A stretch of DNA of 64,000 bases from Cupriavidus yeoncheonensis (GCF_905397275.1 NZ_CAJPUY010000021.1:56870-120869); one strand, 5' to 3'; shown: positions 1 to 9,053, numbered from the stretch's first letter. A program made the numbers and translations. Notes: a model not told the origin generated them from the letters alone.

Positions 1-1
1 A

Positions 2-982
2 CATGACTACCGGCTGGAAAAGTGTGCCAGCGAACTGCTGGACCGCAATGCCGTTGCCGACGGCAACGTGGTCAATATCGAGGCTGTCGGCATCGCGCTC
101 AAGCGCGCGCTCGGCAAGGCCGGCATCCGCACCAAGGACGTGGTGCTTGGCGTGCCTTCGATGCTGACCGAATCACAGACGGTCAGTCTGCCGGACAACC
201 TGTCCGAAGACGAACTCTATTCCCAGGTCGAATCCGAGGCGCACCGGCTGTATCCGCCGTCGCAGACGGTGAATTTCGACTTCGCCGTGATTGGCCCGAG
301 CGAAACCGAGGGCGGTATCGGCGTGCGCGTGACCGCGGCCAACAGCGATCGCGTGCAGGAGCGCGTCACCGCCGCCGAAATGGCGGGCCTGCGCCCGCAG
401 GTCATGGACGTCGAGGAATACGCGGTGCAGCGGACCATCGTGCAGATGCTCGGCGTGCCGCGCGATATGCCTGAAGCCGATGCACGCGCGCTGCCGGTGG
501 TGGCCGTCGTTCATCTCGGCGGCAGCCGTTCCAAGGCCATCTTCTACCAGGGCTGGAAAGAGCTGTACGAGCAGCCCCTGAATAGCTACGGCGACCAGCT
601 CACGCAGAGCGCCGCGCGCATGTTCACGCTCGACGCGCTCAAGGCCGAGATCAAGAAACGCAAGAACACGCTGCCGGAAGCCTGGCGCGCCCAGCTGCTC
701 AAGCCGTCGCTCGAAGCGCTGGCCATGGAAGTGCAGGCCGCGGTGGGGAATTTCATCGCGAGCTCCAGCCTCGGCCGGGTCGACGAGATCCTGCTGTCGG
801 GCGGGCATGCGTCGCTGGTCGGCGTGCAGGCGGCCATCCAGCAGCAGACCCAGATCACCACCACGCTGGCGAACCCGTTCGCCAACATGATCACCAACGG
901 CAAGGTCAACGAGCGCTACCTGCAGCGTGACCTGCCGGCGTATATCGTCAGCGCCGGACTGGCCTTGCGCGGCCTGCAATAA
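2..982 (+). CDS. pilM: PilM, type IV pilus assembly ATPase-like protein (5' end outside window)
   Basis: Cytoplasmic actin-like (FtsA fold) protein that binds the N-terminal tail of PilN and links the pilus motor to the PilNOP alignment complex. The frame is open back to the first bases of the window (codons from position 2), so the N-terminal few dozen residues lie upstream; the GTG at 68 is only an internal in-frame start. Visible are the second-lobe glycine motif VVHLGGSRSK and the adenosine-site motif LLSGGHASL. It heads the pilMNOPQ operon, with 20 bases before pilN. Identification rests on family resemblance plus the diagnostic gene order; I am very confident of it. Confidence 0.93.
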   Translation, partial: HDYRLEKCASELLDRNAVADGNVVNIEAVGIALKRALGKAGIRTKDVVLGVPSMLTESQTVSLPDNLSEDELYSQVESEAHRLYPPSQTVNFDFAVIGPSETEGGIGVRVTAANSDRVQERVTAAEMAGLRPQVMDVEEYAVQRTIVQMLGVPRDMPEADARALPVVAVVHLGGSRSKAIFYQGWKELYEQPLNSYGDQLTQSAARMFTLDALKAEIKKRKNTLPEAWRAQLLKPSLEALAMEVQAAVGNFIASSSLGRVDEILLSGGHASLVGVQAAIQQQTQITTTLANPFANMITNGKVNERYLQRDLPAYIVSAGLALRGLQ

Positions 983-1002
983 CGCACCCCGGGGGAAACC
1001 GA

Positions 1003-1644
1003 ATGTCAACGAACACGCTCCCGTCGGTCAACCTGCTGCCCTACCACGAAGCCCGCAAGGCCGCCCGACGCAAGCGCGTCTACGCGATCCTTGGCGGTGC
1101 GGCTGCGGGTGGGGCGCTGGTGGTGCTGCTGGGCGGGCTTTATATCGATCGCCAGATCGAATCGGTCGTCGGGCTGAACCAGGTCCTGACCACCGAGAAT
1201 GCGCGGCTGGACGGCCAGATCCGCGAGGTCAACACACTCAAGAAGGACATCGAGGCCCTGCTGCAGCGCCAGCAGGCCGTGGAAAGCCTGCAGACCGAAC
1301 GCAACCGCCCGGTGCAGCTGCTTGAAGAGCTGGTGCGCCAGGTGCCGGAAGGGGTCTACCTGACCAGCCTGAAGCAGACCGGCGAGGCCTTCACGATTGC
1401 CGGCGTGGCGCAGTCCAACGAGCGCATTTCCGAGCTGTTGCGCAATGTTGGCGCGGTGCCCTGGCTCGACAAGGCAGAGCTGGTCGAGTCCAAGGCGGTG
1501 ACGATGACCAACAACCTGCGTGAGCAGCGCCGCCTGTTCGATTTCTCCATGCGCTTCGCCTACCGCGCTCCCGAAACGCCGGCCGACAAGAAGGATGGTC
1601 CGGCACGCCCGGCCCAGACGCCGGCCGCCAACGGAAAGGCCTGA
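1003..1644 (+). CDS. pilN: PilN, type IV pilus inner-membrane alignment protein
   Basis: Bitopic inner-membrane protein of the pilus alignment subcomplex; it pairs with PilO and recruits PilM. The 213-residue product has the conserved PilM-binding motif NLLPY at residues 10-14, one hydrophobic segment at about 25-47, then a coiled-coil-like stretch rich in Q, L and E and a periplasmic ferredoxin-like domain. The C-terminal tail is rich in Pro, Ala and Lys and probably disordered. The start is an ATG preceded by the purine-rich GGGGGAAACC. The next gene, pilO, starts 2 bases after the stop, so the two are probably translated together. Confidence 0.94.
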   Translation: MSTNTLPSVNLLPYHEARKAARRKRVYAILGGAAAGGALVVLLGGLYIDRQIESVVGLNQVLTTENARLDGQIREVNTLKKDIEALLQRQQAVESLQTERNRPVQLLEELVRQVPEGVYLTSLKQTGEAFTIAGVAQSNERISELLRNVGAVPWLDKAELVESKAVTMTNNLREQRRLFDFSMRFAYRAPETPADKKDGPARPAQTPAANGKA

Positions 1645-1646
1645 CC

Positions 1647-2315
1647 ATGGCGCTCAACTCCGACATCAACCTGGCGGACCTGGCAGGCCAGTTCCGCGGG
1701 CTCAACTTGAACGAGCCCGAAACCTGGCCCACGGCGCCGCGCGTGGCCTTCGCCATCCTGGCGGCGGCGATGGTGCTGGTGCTTGGATGGCAGTTCTACT
1801 GGAGCGGCAAGTCCGAGGAGCTGGACCGCCAGCGCGCCGAGCAGGAGACCCTCAAGCAGGCCTACCAGTCCAAGATCGCGCAGGTGGCAAACCTCGAGGC
1901 GCTGCGTGAGCAGAAGAAGCAGGTCGAGCAGCGTGTCGCGCAGCTGGAGCGCCAGCTTCCCAACAAGACGGAGATGGATGCCCTGCTGGCCGACGTCAAC
2001 CACGCCGGCGTGGCGCGTGGCCTGCAGTTCGAACTGTTCAAGCCGCAGGCCGCCGTGCTCAAGCCTTACTTTGCCGAGATCCCGGTGAACCTGAAGGTGA
2101 CTGGCCGCTACCACGACGTCGCGCAGTTCAACGCCGATGTCGCCGCCCTGTCGCGGATCGTGTCGATGCAGAACCTGCAGCTCGCCAATACCAAGGACGG
2201 CGCGCTGACCATGGAGGCGGTCGCGATGGCCTACCGCGCGCTGGACCCGGACGAGCAGGCCGCGCAACGCAAGGCTGCCGCCAACGCCGCCAAGCCGGCC
2301 GGAGGTGCCAAATGA
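1647..2315 (+). CDS. pilO: PilO, type IV pilus inner-membrane alignment protein
   Basis: Partner of PilN in the inner-membrane alignment complex, connecting the cytoplasmic motor to the PilP-PilQ gate. The 222-residue product has one membrane segment at about residues 34-53, a long Q/E/L-rich coiled coil at about 58-110 and a PilO periplasmic domain with the conserved stretch EIPVNLKVTGRYHD. The tail is Ala/Lys-rich. Its stop codon overlaps the pilP start (ATGA at 2312-2315), which indicates translational coupling. Confidence 0.94.
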   Translation: MALNSDINLADLAGQFRGLNLNEPETWPTAPRVAFAILAAAMVLVLGWQFYWSGKSEELDRQRAEQETLKQAYQSKIAQVANLEALREQKKQVEQRVAQLERQLPNKTEMDALLADVNHAGVARGLQFELFKPQAAVLKPYFAEIPVNLKVTGRYHDVAQFNADVAALSRIVSMQNLQLANTKDGALTMEAVAMAYRALDPDEQAAQRKAAANAAKPAGGAK

Positions 2316-2851
2316 GCCGCCTCGTGAGCCTTTCCATGCATCGCGCCCGCGTGCTGGCCGCTGCCGCGCTGGCCGCAGGCCTGCTGGGCGCATGTGGCTC
2401 CAGCGACGAACAGGCGCTGCACCAGTGGATGGACGCCACGCGCAACGCCAAGGCGCAGCCGCCGGCGCCCCTGCCCGAACCCAAGCCCTACGTGCCGCGC
2501 GAATACGCAGGGCGCAGCGCACCGGAGCCATTCGCACAGACCAAGATCGGCGAACTCAACAAGATGCTGGCGGAGTCGCCCGAAGCCGGGCGGCACCGCG
2601 AGCCGCTGGAGGACTATCCGCTCGAAAACTTCAAGATGCTCGGCATGATGAAGAAACACGGCGAGACCTTCGGCATTGTGCGTGTTGATAACAAGATCCA
2701 CCACGTCAAGGTGGGTCAGTATCTCGGCCAGAGCTACGGCCGGGTGGTCCGCATCACCGATCAGGAGATCGTGTTGCGCGAATTGGTCCGGGAAGGGGTA
2801 TCCGAGTGGAAAGAGAAAATGACCAGTCTGAAGCTGGAGGTGTCGGCATGA
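2312..2851 (+). CDS. pilP: PilP, type IV pilus assembly lipoprotein
   Basis: Inner-membrane lipoprotein that bridges PilN/PilO to the N-terminal domains of the secretin PilQ. The N-terminus has a type II signal sequence ending in the lipobox LLGAC (Cys28). A proline-rich linker follows, then the compact beta-sandwich homology domain (about residues 90-175), which contains HHVKVGQYLGQSYGRV. At 179 residues it has the family's usual length. It overlaps both neighbours by 4 bases (pilO stop at its start, pilQ start at its stop). Confidence 0.93.
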   Translation: MSRLVSLSMHRARVLAAAALAAGLLGACGSSDEQALHQWMDATRNAKAQPPAPLPEPKPYVPREYAGRSAPEPFAQTKIGELNKMLAESPEAGRHREPLEDYPLENFKMLGMMKKHGETFGIVRVDNKIHHVKVGQYLGQSYGRVVRITDQEIVLRELVREGVSEWKEKMTSLKLEVSA

Positions 2852-4959
2852 CCCTGAGTCGCTGGTACCGAGCGCTTGCGGGCGCGGCAACGATGGCTCT
2901 GGTGCTGGCCTCTCCGGCCGCGCTGGCACAGACAAACCAGGTGAAGTCGGTCGACTCCAATGTCGTGGGCGAGCAGACCGTGTTCACCATCGACCTGCAG
3001 TCGCCCCTGGCGCAGAAGCCGGCGGACTTCACGACGCAGAATCCCGCGCGCGTCGCGATCGATTTCTTCGATACCGGGTTTTCCGCCGGACGCGCCCAGT
3101 ATGACTACGGCAGCAAGCTGCTGCGCGGCGCCAACGTCATGCAGATCGGCGACCGTACGCGCGTGGTGCTCGACCTGACGCGCACGGCGACCTACCGCAC
3201 CGAAGTCCGCGGCAACCAGTTCGTGGTACTGCTGGACAACGTCGCACCAGGGGCCAGGGCGGCCGCGCCCACCTTCGCGGCGCCTTACGCGCCGACCTCG
3301 GCTGCCGCGGGGCGTGCCTCGGTGCGCAATATCGACTTCCGTCGCGGTACGGATGGAGCGGGGCGCGTGGTGGTTGACCTGTCCTCGCGCGATTCCGGCA
3401 TCAATATCGCGCAGCAGGGCCAGAACGTGGTGGTCGACTTCCTTGGCACCTCGCTGCCCGACAACCTGCGCCGCCGCTTCGATGTGAGCGACTTCGGGAC
3501 GCCGGTGCAGGGCATGCGCGCCACGGACAGCAGCGGCAATACCCGCCTGACCATCGAGCCGCGCGGCAACTGGGAGTACAGCTCCTACCAGACCGACACC
3601 CAGTTCGTCGTGGAAGTGCGTCCCGTCAAGGAAGATCCGACCAAGCTGATCAGTGGTCCGGGCTACCGTGGCGAGCGCCTGTCGCTCAACTTCCAGAACA
3701 TCGACATCCGCTCGCTGCTGCAGGTGTTTGCCGATTTCACCAACCTGAACATCATCACCAGCGACACCGTGCAGGGCAACATCACGCTGCGTCTGAAGGA
3801 CGTGCCGTGGGACCAGGCCTTGCAGATCGTGATGGATGCCAAGGGGCTGGCGTCGCGCCGCAATGGCAATGTGCTGTGGGTGGCGCCCAAGGCGGAACTG
3901 GCGACCAAGGAGAAGCTCGAGCTGGAGGCGCAGCAGCAGATCAATGACCTGGAGCCGATCCGCAGTCAGGTGTATCAGCTGAACTACCAGCGTGCCGAAG
4001 ACGTGCGCAAGATGCTGCTGGGCGTGACCACGGGTGCTCCCGGTGCGGCGGCTCCGGCCATTGGTGGCGCGGCCGGCCTGGCGTCGCGCATGCTGTCCAA
4101 GCGCGGTTCGCTGACGGCCGATGCCCGTACCAACCAGCTGTTCGTATCGGACATTGCCAGCAAGCTCGAGGAAGTGCAGAACTTCCTGGTCAAGATCGAC
4201 ATCCCGGTGCGCCAGGTCATCATCGAGGCGCGCATCGTCGAGGCGACCGATACGTTCAGCCGCAACCTTGGTGTCAAGCTCGGCTTCGCCGGCCAGTACA
4301 ACAACGCCAAGGTGGGGAACACCTACGGCAACGTGCTGCCCGGTGCCACATCCGACAACGGCCCGTTCCTGAGCCTGCCGGCCGGCGCGATCAACGGCGC
4401 GAACCCGGCGAACATCGCGGTCAGCATCTTCAACAGCGCGGCCACCAAATTCCTGGCGCTCGAGCTGTCGGCGCTCGAGGCGGACGGCAAGGGCAAGATC
4501 ATCTCCAGCCCGCGCGTGGTCACGGCCAACAATATCAAGGCATTGATCGAGCAGGGCACGGAGCTGCCTTACCAGGCGGCGACGTCCAGCGGTGCCACGT
4601 CAGTCCAGTTCCGCAAGGCCAACCTGAAGCTGGAGGTGACGCCTCAGATCACGCCGGAGGGCAATGTGCTGCTTGACGTGGACGTGAACAAGGACAGCGT
4701 CGGCATCCAGACCACGTCGGGCTTTGCCATCGATACCAAGCATGTGCAGACCCAGGTGCTGGTGGACAACGGCGGCACGGTGGTCATCGGCGGTATCTAC
4801 ACGCAGACCGAGTCCAACGACACCGACAAGGTGCCGTTCCTGGGGGATATCCCCGTGCTCGGCTACCTGTTCAAGAGCAACGCCAAGGTGCGCAACCGTA
4901 CCGAACTGCTGGTCTTCCTGACGCCGCGTGTCCTGAATGAGAGCGTCACGCTGAAATAA
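2848..4959 (+). CDS. pilQ: PilQ, type IV pilus secretin
   Basis: Outer-membrane secretin forming the multimeric pore through which the pilus is extruded and DNA may be taken up. I chose the ATG at 2848 because it overlaps the pilP stop in an ATGA arrangement, has GGAGGT upstream, and is followed at once by a clean signal peptide (cleavage near ALAQ, residue 27). An in-frame GTG at 2806 would put 14 hydrophilic residues ahead of the signal and is unlikely. Domains in order are AMIN-type repeats (about 30-260), STN/secretin N0-N1 (about 280-450) and the secretin beta-barrel, with the signature PFLGDIPVLGYLF near residue 670. Length 703 residues. Confidence 0.95.
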   Translation: MTLSRWYRALAGAATMALVLASPAALAQTNQVKSVDSNVVGEQTVFTIDLQSPLAQKPADFTTQNPARVAIDFFDTGFSAGRAQYDYGSKLLRGANVMQIGDRTRVVLDLTRTATYRTEVRGNQFVVLLDNVAPGARAAAPTFAAPYAPTSAAAGRASVRNIDFRRGTDGAGRVVVDLSSRDSGINIAQQGQNVVVDFLGTSLPDNLRRRFDVSDFGTPVQGMRATDSSGNTRLTIEPRGNWEYSSYQTDTQFVVEVRPVKEDPTKLISGPGYRGERLSLNFQNIDIRSLLQVFADFTNLNIITSDTVQGNITLRLKDVPWDQALQIVMDAKGLASRRNGNVLWVAPKAELATKEKLELEAQQQINDLEPIRSQVYQLNYQRAEDVRKMLLGVTTGAPGAAAPAIGGAAGLASRMLSKRGSLTADARTNQLFVSDIASKLEEVQNFLVKIDIPVRQVIIEARIVEATDTFSRNLGVKLGFAGQYNNAKVGNTYGNVLPGATSDNGPFLSLPAGAINGANPANIAVSIFNSAATKFLALELSALEADGKGKIISSPRVVTANNIKALIEQGTELPYQAATSSGATSVQFRKANLKLEVTPQITPEGNVLLDVDVNKDSVGIQTTSGFAIDTKHVQTQVLVDNGGTVVIGGIYTQTESNDTDKVPFLGDIPVLGYLFKSNAKVRNRTELLVFLTPRVLNESVTLK

Positions 4960-5022
4960 GGCACGCCCCGGTGCGAATGAGGCGTAATTGGCGCCCGGGA
5001 CGCTGGATGCAGTAGACTGCAA

Positions 5023-5051
5023 GGCCGCATCGACCGATGCGGCCTTTTTTT
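5023..5051 (+). terminator. Rho-independent terminator of pilMNOPQ
   Basis: Stem GGCCGCAT with a six-base loop pairs with ATGCGGCC and is followed by seven T residues. It lies 63 bases after the pilQ stop and before aroK, so it separates the pilus operon from the shikimate operon. A smaller hairpin (GCAGTAGACTGC) lies just upstream. Confidence 0.9.
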
Positions 5052-5119
5052 GTCCGTGACGGCCAATCGCAAGGCCATGCCGCATCCGGCACTTGCTGCA
5101 TGCGGCCCAACATAAGAAG

Positions 5120-5782
5120 ATGATGCAGTTTCCAACGGAGGAGGGCGGACCGGAATCCGCGTTCCCAAGCGACAATCCAGTGATAGCCTTGCCGACGGCC
5201 ACGGAGACCGGCCGTCCCAATCTCTTCTTCGTCGGCCTGATGGGCGCCGGCAAGACTACCGTGGGCCGTACGGTCGCGCGGCGCCTGCACTATCCGTTCT
5301 TCGATTCCGACCATGAGCTGGAAGCGCATTGCGGCGTGCGCATCCCGGTGATCTTCGAACACGAGGGCGAGGAAGGCTTCCGCGACCGCGAGGCCGCGAT
5401 GATCAGCGAGCTGACCGGGCGCAGCGGCATCGTGCTGGCCACCGGCGGCGGCGCGGTGCTGCGGGCGGAGAACCGCGAGCTGCTCAAGTCCCGCGGCACC
5501 GTGGTCTACCTGCGCGCCAGCCCGCACGACCTGTGGCTGCGCACCCGGCACGACCGCAACCGCCCGCTGTTGCAGACCGAGGATCCGAAGGGCAAGCTGG
5601 AAGCGCTCTACGCCGCGCGCGACCCGCTGTACCGCGAGGTGGCCGATTTCATCATCGAGACCGGCAAGCCCTCGGTGGCGCAGCTTGCTAATATGGTGCT
5701 GATGCAACTGGAAATGGCCGGTTTCCGCATCGATCCCGTCGCTGAGGCGCCGGAACAGCCGGCTAACGATACGCATTCATGA
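5120..5782 (+). CDS. aroK: Shikimate kinase
   Basis: Phosphorylates shikimate to shikimate-3-phosphate using ATP, the fifth step towards chorismate. The P-loop GLMGAGKTT is at about residues 39-47, the shikimate-binding DSDHE follows, and ATGGGAVL and the lid arginines (TRHDRNRPLL) are present. At 220 residues it is longer than the roughly 170-residue Escherichia coli enzyme; the extra length is an unstructured N-terminal extension of about 30 residues and a short C-terminal tail. The start is uncertain: ATG codons at 5120 and 5123 or a TTG at 5093 are possible, and the extension before residue 30 may not all be translated. It overlaps aroB by 4 bases. Confidence 0.93.
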   Translation: MMQFPTEEGGPESAFPSDNPVIALPTATETGRPNLFFVGLMGAGKTTVGRTVARRLHYPFFDSDHELEAHCGVRIPVIFEHEGEEGFRDREAAMISELTGRSGIVLATGGGAVLRAENRELLKSRGTVVYLRASPHDLWLRTRHDRNRPLLQTEDPKGKLEALYAARDPLYREVADFIIETGKPSVAQLANMVLMQLEMAGFRIDPVAEAPEQPANDTHS

Positions 5783-6885
5783 TCACGCTACAAGTCGACC
5801 TGGGAGAGCGCAGCTATCCCATCCATATCGGTACCGGCCTGCTCGGCAATGCCGAACTGCTGCGCCCGCACGTGCGTGGCCAGCATGCCGTCATCGTCAC
5901 GAACGAAACCGTCGGTCCGCTTTACGCGGCGCGCGTGGAAGCCAGCCTGAAGGCGCTGGGCAAGACCGTGCGCGTGGTGACGCTGCCCGACGGCGAGGCC
6001 TTCAAGCAGTGGGAAACGCTCAACCTGATCTTCGACGCGCTGCTGTCTGCCGGCGCCGACCGCAAGACCACGCTGGTCGCGCTGGGCGGCGGCGTGGTGG
6101 GCGACATGACGGGGTTTGCGGCAGCCTGCTACATGCGCGGCGTGCCGTTCGTGCAGGTGCCGACCACGCTGCTGTCGCAGGTGGATTCGTCGGTGGGCGG
6201 CAAGACCGGCATCAACCACCCCCTTGGCAAGAACATGATCGGCGCGTTTCACCAGCCCAACGCGGTGATTGCCGACATCGACACGCTGCGCACGCTGCCT
6301 CCGCGTGAACTGGCCGCGGGCATGGCCGAGGTCATCAAGCATGGCGCGATCGCCGATGTGGAGTACTTCGCCTGGATCGAGCGCAATATCGCCGCGCTCA
6401 ACAACTGCGATCCGGACCTGATGGCGCTGGCCGTGCAGCGCTCCTGCGAAATCAAGGCGGGCGTGGTGGCCCAGGATGAGCGCGAAGGCGGGCTGCGCGC
6501 TATCCTCAACTTCGGCCACACCTTCGGCCATGCGATTGAAGCCGGCATGGGCTATGGCGAATGGCTCCATGGCGAGGCGGTCGGCTGCGGCATGGTGATG
6601 GCGGCCGACCTGTCGCACCGCCTGGGCTTCATAGACACCGAAACCCGTGCGCGCATCCGCGAACTGACGCACGCGGCGATGCTGCCCATCGTCGCGCCGG
6701 AACTGGGCACTGACCGCTATATCGAACTGATGAAGGTGGACAAGAAGGCCGAAGCCGGCAGCATCAAGTTCATCCTGCTGAAGAAGCTAGGCGACGCGTT
6801 CATCACAACGGTTCCCGATGCCGACCTGCGCGCGACGCTGGCGCAGGCAGTCCTTAAACCTCCCACCGAGGCCTCGGTCGCGTAA
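5779..6885 (+). CDS. aroB: 3-dehydroquinate synthase
   Basis: NAD- and metal-dependent cyclase converting DAHP to 3-dehydroquinate, the second step of the shikimate pathway. The 368-residue protein shows the NAD-binding motif GGGVVGDMTGF, the VDSSVGGKTGIN loop, and the metal ligands in AEVIKHG, FGHTFGHAIE and WLHGEAV. It begins in the aroK stop codon (ATGA), the common aroK-aroB coupling. Family assignment is unambiguous. Confidence 0.97.
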   Translation: MITLQVDLGERSYPIHIGTGLLGNAELLRPHVRGQHAVIVTNETVGPLYAARVEASLKALGKTVRVVTLPDGEAFKQWETLNLIFDALLSAGADRKTTLVALGGGVVGDMTGFAAACYMRGVPFVQVPTTLLSQVDSSVGGKTGINHPLGKNMIGAFHQPNAVIADIDTLRTLPPRELAAGMAEVIKHGAIADVEYFAWIERNIAALNNCDPDLMALAVQRSCEIKAGVVAQDEREGGLRAILNFGHTFGHAIEAGMGYGEWLHGEAVGCGMVMAADLSHRLGFIDTETRARIRELTHAAMLPIVAPELGTDRYIELMKVDKKAEAGSIKFILLKKLGDAFITTVPDADLRATLAQAVLKPPTEASVA

Positions 6886-6932
6886 ACGATCGGTTATGCC
6901 TCGCAACCCTGACCCAGCCCACGGATTGCCGC

Positions 6933-8069
6933 ATGACCGACCTTGAAAGCCATCTCGCTCCCTACGCCGCCCGCTCCGCGCAGACGCGCGGACGGGTCCA
7001 TGCCGAGCCTGCGTCGTCGTCGCGCAGCGAATTCCAGCGCGACCGCGACCGCGTCATCCACAGCACGGCCTTCCGCAGGCTGGAGTACAAGACCCAGGTC
7101 TTCGTCAACCATGAAGGCGACCTGTTCCGCACGCGCCTGACGCACAGCCTGGAAGTGGCGCAGATCGCACGCTCGATCGCGCGCAACCTGCGCCTGAACG
7201 AGGACCTCGTCGAAGCGATCTCACTCGCGCACGACCTTGGCCATACCCCGTTCGGCCATGCCGGCCAGGACGCGCTCAATGCCTGCATGAAGAACCACGG
7301 CGGCTTCGAGCACAACCTGCAAAGCCTGCTGGTCGTGGACGAACTGGAGGAGCGCTATGGCGGCTTCAATGGCCTGAACCTGACCTTCGAGACGCGCGAG
7401 GGCATCCTTAAGCATTGTTCGCGCGTCAACGCGGCCGCGCTTGGCGAACTGGGCCGGCGCTTCCTGGAGGGCTCGCAACCGTCGCTGGAGGCGCAGCTGG
7501 CCAACCTTGCCGACGAGATCGCCTACAACAACCACGATATCGACGATGGCCTGCGCTCGGGCCTGCTGACGCTGGAGCAGCTCGACGAAGTGCCGATGTG
7601 GGGGCGCCACCGCGCCGAGGTGGCTGAAGCCTTCCCGGGCATCAACGGCCGCCGCGCCATCAATGAAACCGTGCGGCGCATGATCAATACGCTGATCGTG
7701 GACCTGATCGAGACCACCAGCCGGAACATCGCCGCGGCGAACCCGCGCTCGATCGAGGCCGTGCGCGCGGCGGGGCCACTGATCGGGTTCAGCCCGCAGA
7801 TCCACGAAGAGGCGGCCGCACTCAAGCGCTTCCTGTTCCGGCACCTGTACCGGCATTACCTGGTCATGCGCATGTCGTCCAAGGCGCAGCGCATCGTCTC
7901 CGACCTGTTCGGCGTCTTCATGTCCGATTCGCGCCTGTTGCCGCCCCAGTACCAGGCCGCGCATGGCGGCGACCAGTCGCGGCTGATCGCCAACTACATC
8001 GCGGGCATGACCGACCGCTACGCCATTCGCGAACATCGCCGCATCTTCGCGGTCAGCGAAGGCAGCTAG
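6933..8069 (+). CDS. dgt: Deoxyguanosinetriphosphate triphosphohydrolase-like HD protein
   Basis: HD-domain nucleotidase of the Dgt-like family, which removes triphosphate from deoxynucleoside triphosphates. Metal-binding residues are visible as THSLEVAQ, AHDLGHTPFGHAGQ and, later, EIAYNNHDIDDGL. The 378-residue length fits the shorter Dgt-like type rather than the 505-residue enterobacterial Dgt, so substrate range is not settled. It follows aroB by 47 bases on the same strand, a common betaproteobacterial order, and is probably co-transcribed with aroKB. Confidence 0.88.
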   Translation: MTDLESHLAPYAARSAQTRGRVHAEPASSSRSEFQRDRDRVIHSTAFRRLEYKTQVFVNHEGDLFRTRLTHSLEVAQIARSIARNLRLNEDLVEAISLAHDLGHTPFGHAGQDALNACMKNHGGFEHNLQSLLVVDELEERYGGFNGLNLTFETREGILKHCSRVNAAALGELGRRFLEGSQPSLEAQLANLADEIAYNNHDIDDGLRSGLLTLEQLDEVPMWGRHRAEVAEAFPGINGRRAINETVRRMINTLIVDLIETTSRNIAAANPRSIEAVRAAGPLIGFSPQIHEEAAALKRFLFRHLYRHYLVMRMSSKAQRIVSDLFGVFMSDSRLLPPQYQAAHGGDQSRLIANYIAGMTDRYAIREHRRIFAVSEGS

Positions 8070-8114
8070 CACGGTCCTTTGCGTGCAAAAGCGGGCACGA
8101 GGCGGTGCCCGCAG

Positions 8115-8130
8115 AAATTGGGGACGGATC
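8115..8130 (+). repeat. Left flanking repeat of the REP-associated transposase
   Basis: AAATTGGGGACGGATC lies just upstream of the transposase gene. Its reverse complement (GTCCCCAATTT core) resembles the GTCCCCATTTAAA of the downstream block at 8951-9020, so the gene is bracketed by inverted copies of a short motif. This is the usual arrangement for REP-associated tyrosine transposases. Confidence 0.55.
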
Positions 8131-8176
8131 AGGCTATCATTCGGGGCAACCCGGTCCTGATCTCTGCAGCTTCCCG

Positions 8177-8902
8177 ATGGCACGACTTCCACGCTTTTCT
8201 CCGGCCGGCCTGCCGGCGCTTGTGTTGCAACGCGGCAACAACCGTCAACCGGTCTTCCTGGGGCCGGACGATTACCTGCACTACCTGGACAGCCTGCGCA
8301 TGGCTGCGCGCGAACATGACGTCGCCATCCATGCCTACGGCCTGCGACCCAATCACATCCATCTGGTGGCCACGCCGCGCGGGCAGGATTCGCTGAGCCT
8401 GACCATGCAGGCCGTGGGGCGCCGCTACGCGCGCTACTTCAACCGGAGCGCCGGACGCACAGGCACGCTATGGGAAGGGCGCTTCCGGTCCGCGGTGTTC
8501 GACCCCGCCGACTGGATGCTGCCGGCGATGCTGTACGCCGAAGGCAATGCCATGCGGGCCGGCGAGGTCACGACGCCGGAGGCCGACCGGTGGAGCAGCC
8601 ACCGCCACCATGTCGGCATAGAGGCCAGCGCACTGGTGAGCGATCACTCCGCGTACTGGGGGCTGGGCAATACACCGTTCGAACGGCAGTCCAACTACAG
8701 CTCCCTGAGCAATGAAGGCCTCTCGGGCCGGACCCTCGCCACCTTGCGCAAGCACGCCCACAGTGGCTGGCCGCTCGGAGGCGAGGCTTTCCTCGCGCAA
8801 CTCGAGCGCCAGGGCGCGCGACGCGTGCAGCCGTTGCCAAAAGGCCGGCCCAAACGTGAACCATCCGCGGAGCCGGGCGAACCGAACGCATCGGCGGCGT
8901 AG
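8177..8902 (+). CDS. REP-associated tyrosine transposase (Y1/HUH, IS200-like domain)
   Basis: Single-strand-specific Y1 transposase of the RAYT group, thought to move or maintain REP palindromes. I chose the ATG at 8177 (MARLPRF) because family proteins begin close to this motif; the frame is open upstream but without family-like sequence. The HUH motif is RPNHIHLV (His60, His62), candidate catalytic tyrosines are Tyr84 and Tyr87 in GRRYARYF, and the GTLWEGRFRS motif follows. The family's usual early histidine (PHHVIQRGN) is replaced here by PALVLQRGN. The C-terminal 80 residues are polar and weakly conserved. A single-copy domesticated gene is as likely as an active element. Confidence 0.85.
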   Translation: MARLPRFSPAGLPALVLQRGNNRQPVFLGPDDYLHYLDSLRMAAREHDVAIHAYGLRPNHIHLVATPRGQDSLSLTMQAVGRRYARYFNRSAGRTGTLWEGRFRSAVFDPADWMLPAMLYAEGNAMRAGEVTTPEADRWSSHRHHVGIEASALVSDHSAYWGLGNTPFERQSNYSSLSNEGLSGRTLATLRKHAHSGWPLGGEAFLAQLERQGARRVQPLPKGRPKREPSAEPGEPNASAA

Positions 8903-8950
8903 CTGGCTCCTGGGCTGCTCAAACGTCACGTAGCGGTCAATACGTCCGGA

Positions 8951-9020
8951 TTTAATGTGTCCCCATTTAAATGGGAATTCTAATTGGCTCGATTTTAAAT
9001 GTGTTCTGACCCCATTTAAA
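8951..9020. repeat. TTTAAA-rich REP-like block downstream of the transposase
   Basis: Two imperfect direct copies, TTTAATGTGTCCCCATTTAAA at 8951-8971 (shown without its internal gap) and TTTAAATGTGTTCTGACC followed by CCATTTAAA at 8994-9020. The first copy overlaps the perfect 14-bp palindrome CCCATTTAAATGGG (8962-8975). The block is far richer in A+T than its surroundings and ends only a few bases before the likely gltB promoter. Confidence 0.7.
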
Positions 9021-9024
9021 AATT

Positions 9025-9053
9025 TTGCGGCGTTCGCGGGATTCCCATATAGT
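9025..9053 (+). promoter_or_regulatory. Candidate sigma-70 promoter of gltBD
   Basis: TTGCGG (9025-9030), a 17-base spacer, then TATAGT (9048-9053). It is the best match between the transposase block and gltB and would give a leader of roughly 180 bases. The -35 half is weak (three of six). Two CCGGTCCAAA direct repeats (9136-9145, 9155-9164) lie in that leader. Confidence 0.45.

Noticed and set aside
2806..2847. Upstream GTG start for pilQ
   Set aside because: Would place a charged 14-residue extension before a complete signal peptide; the ATG at 2848 has a ribosome site and the ATGA overlap.
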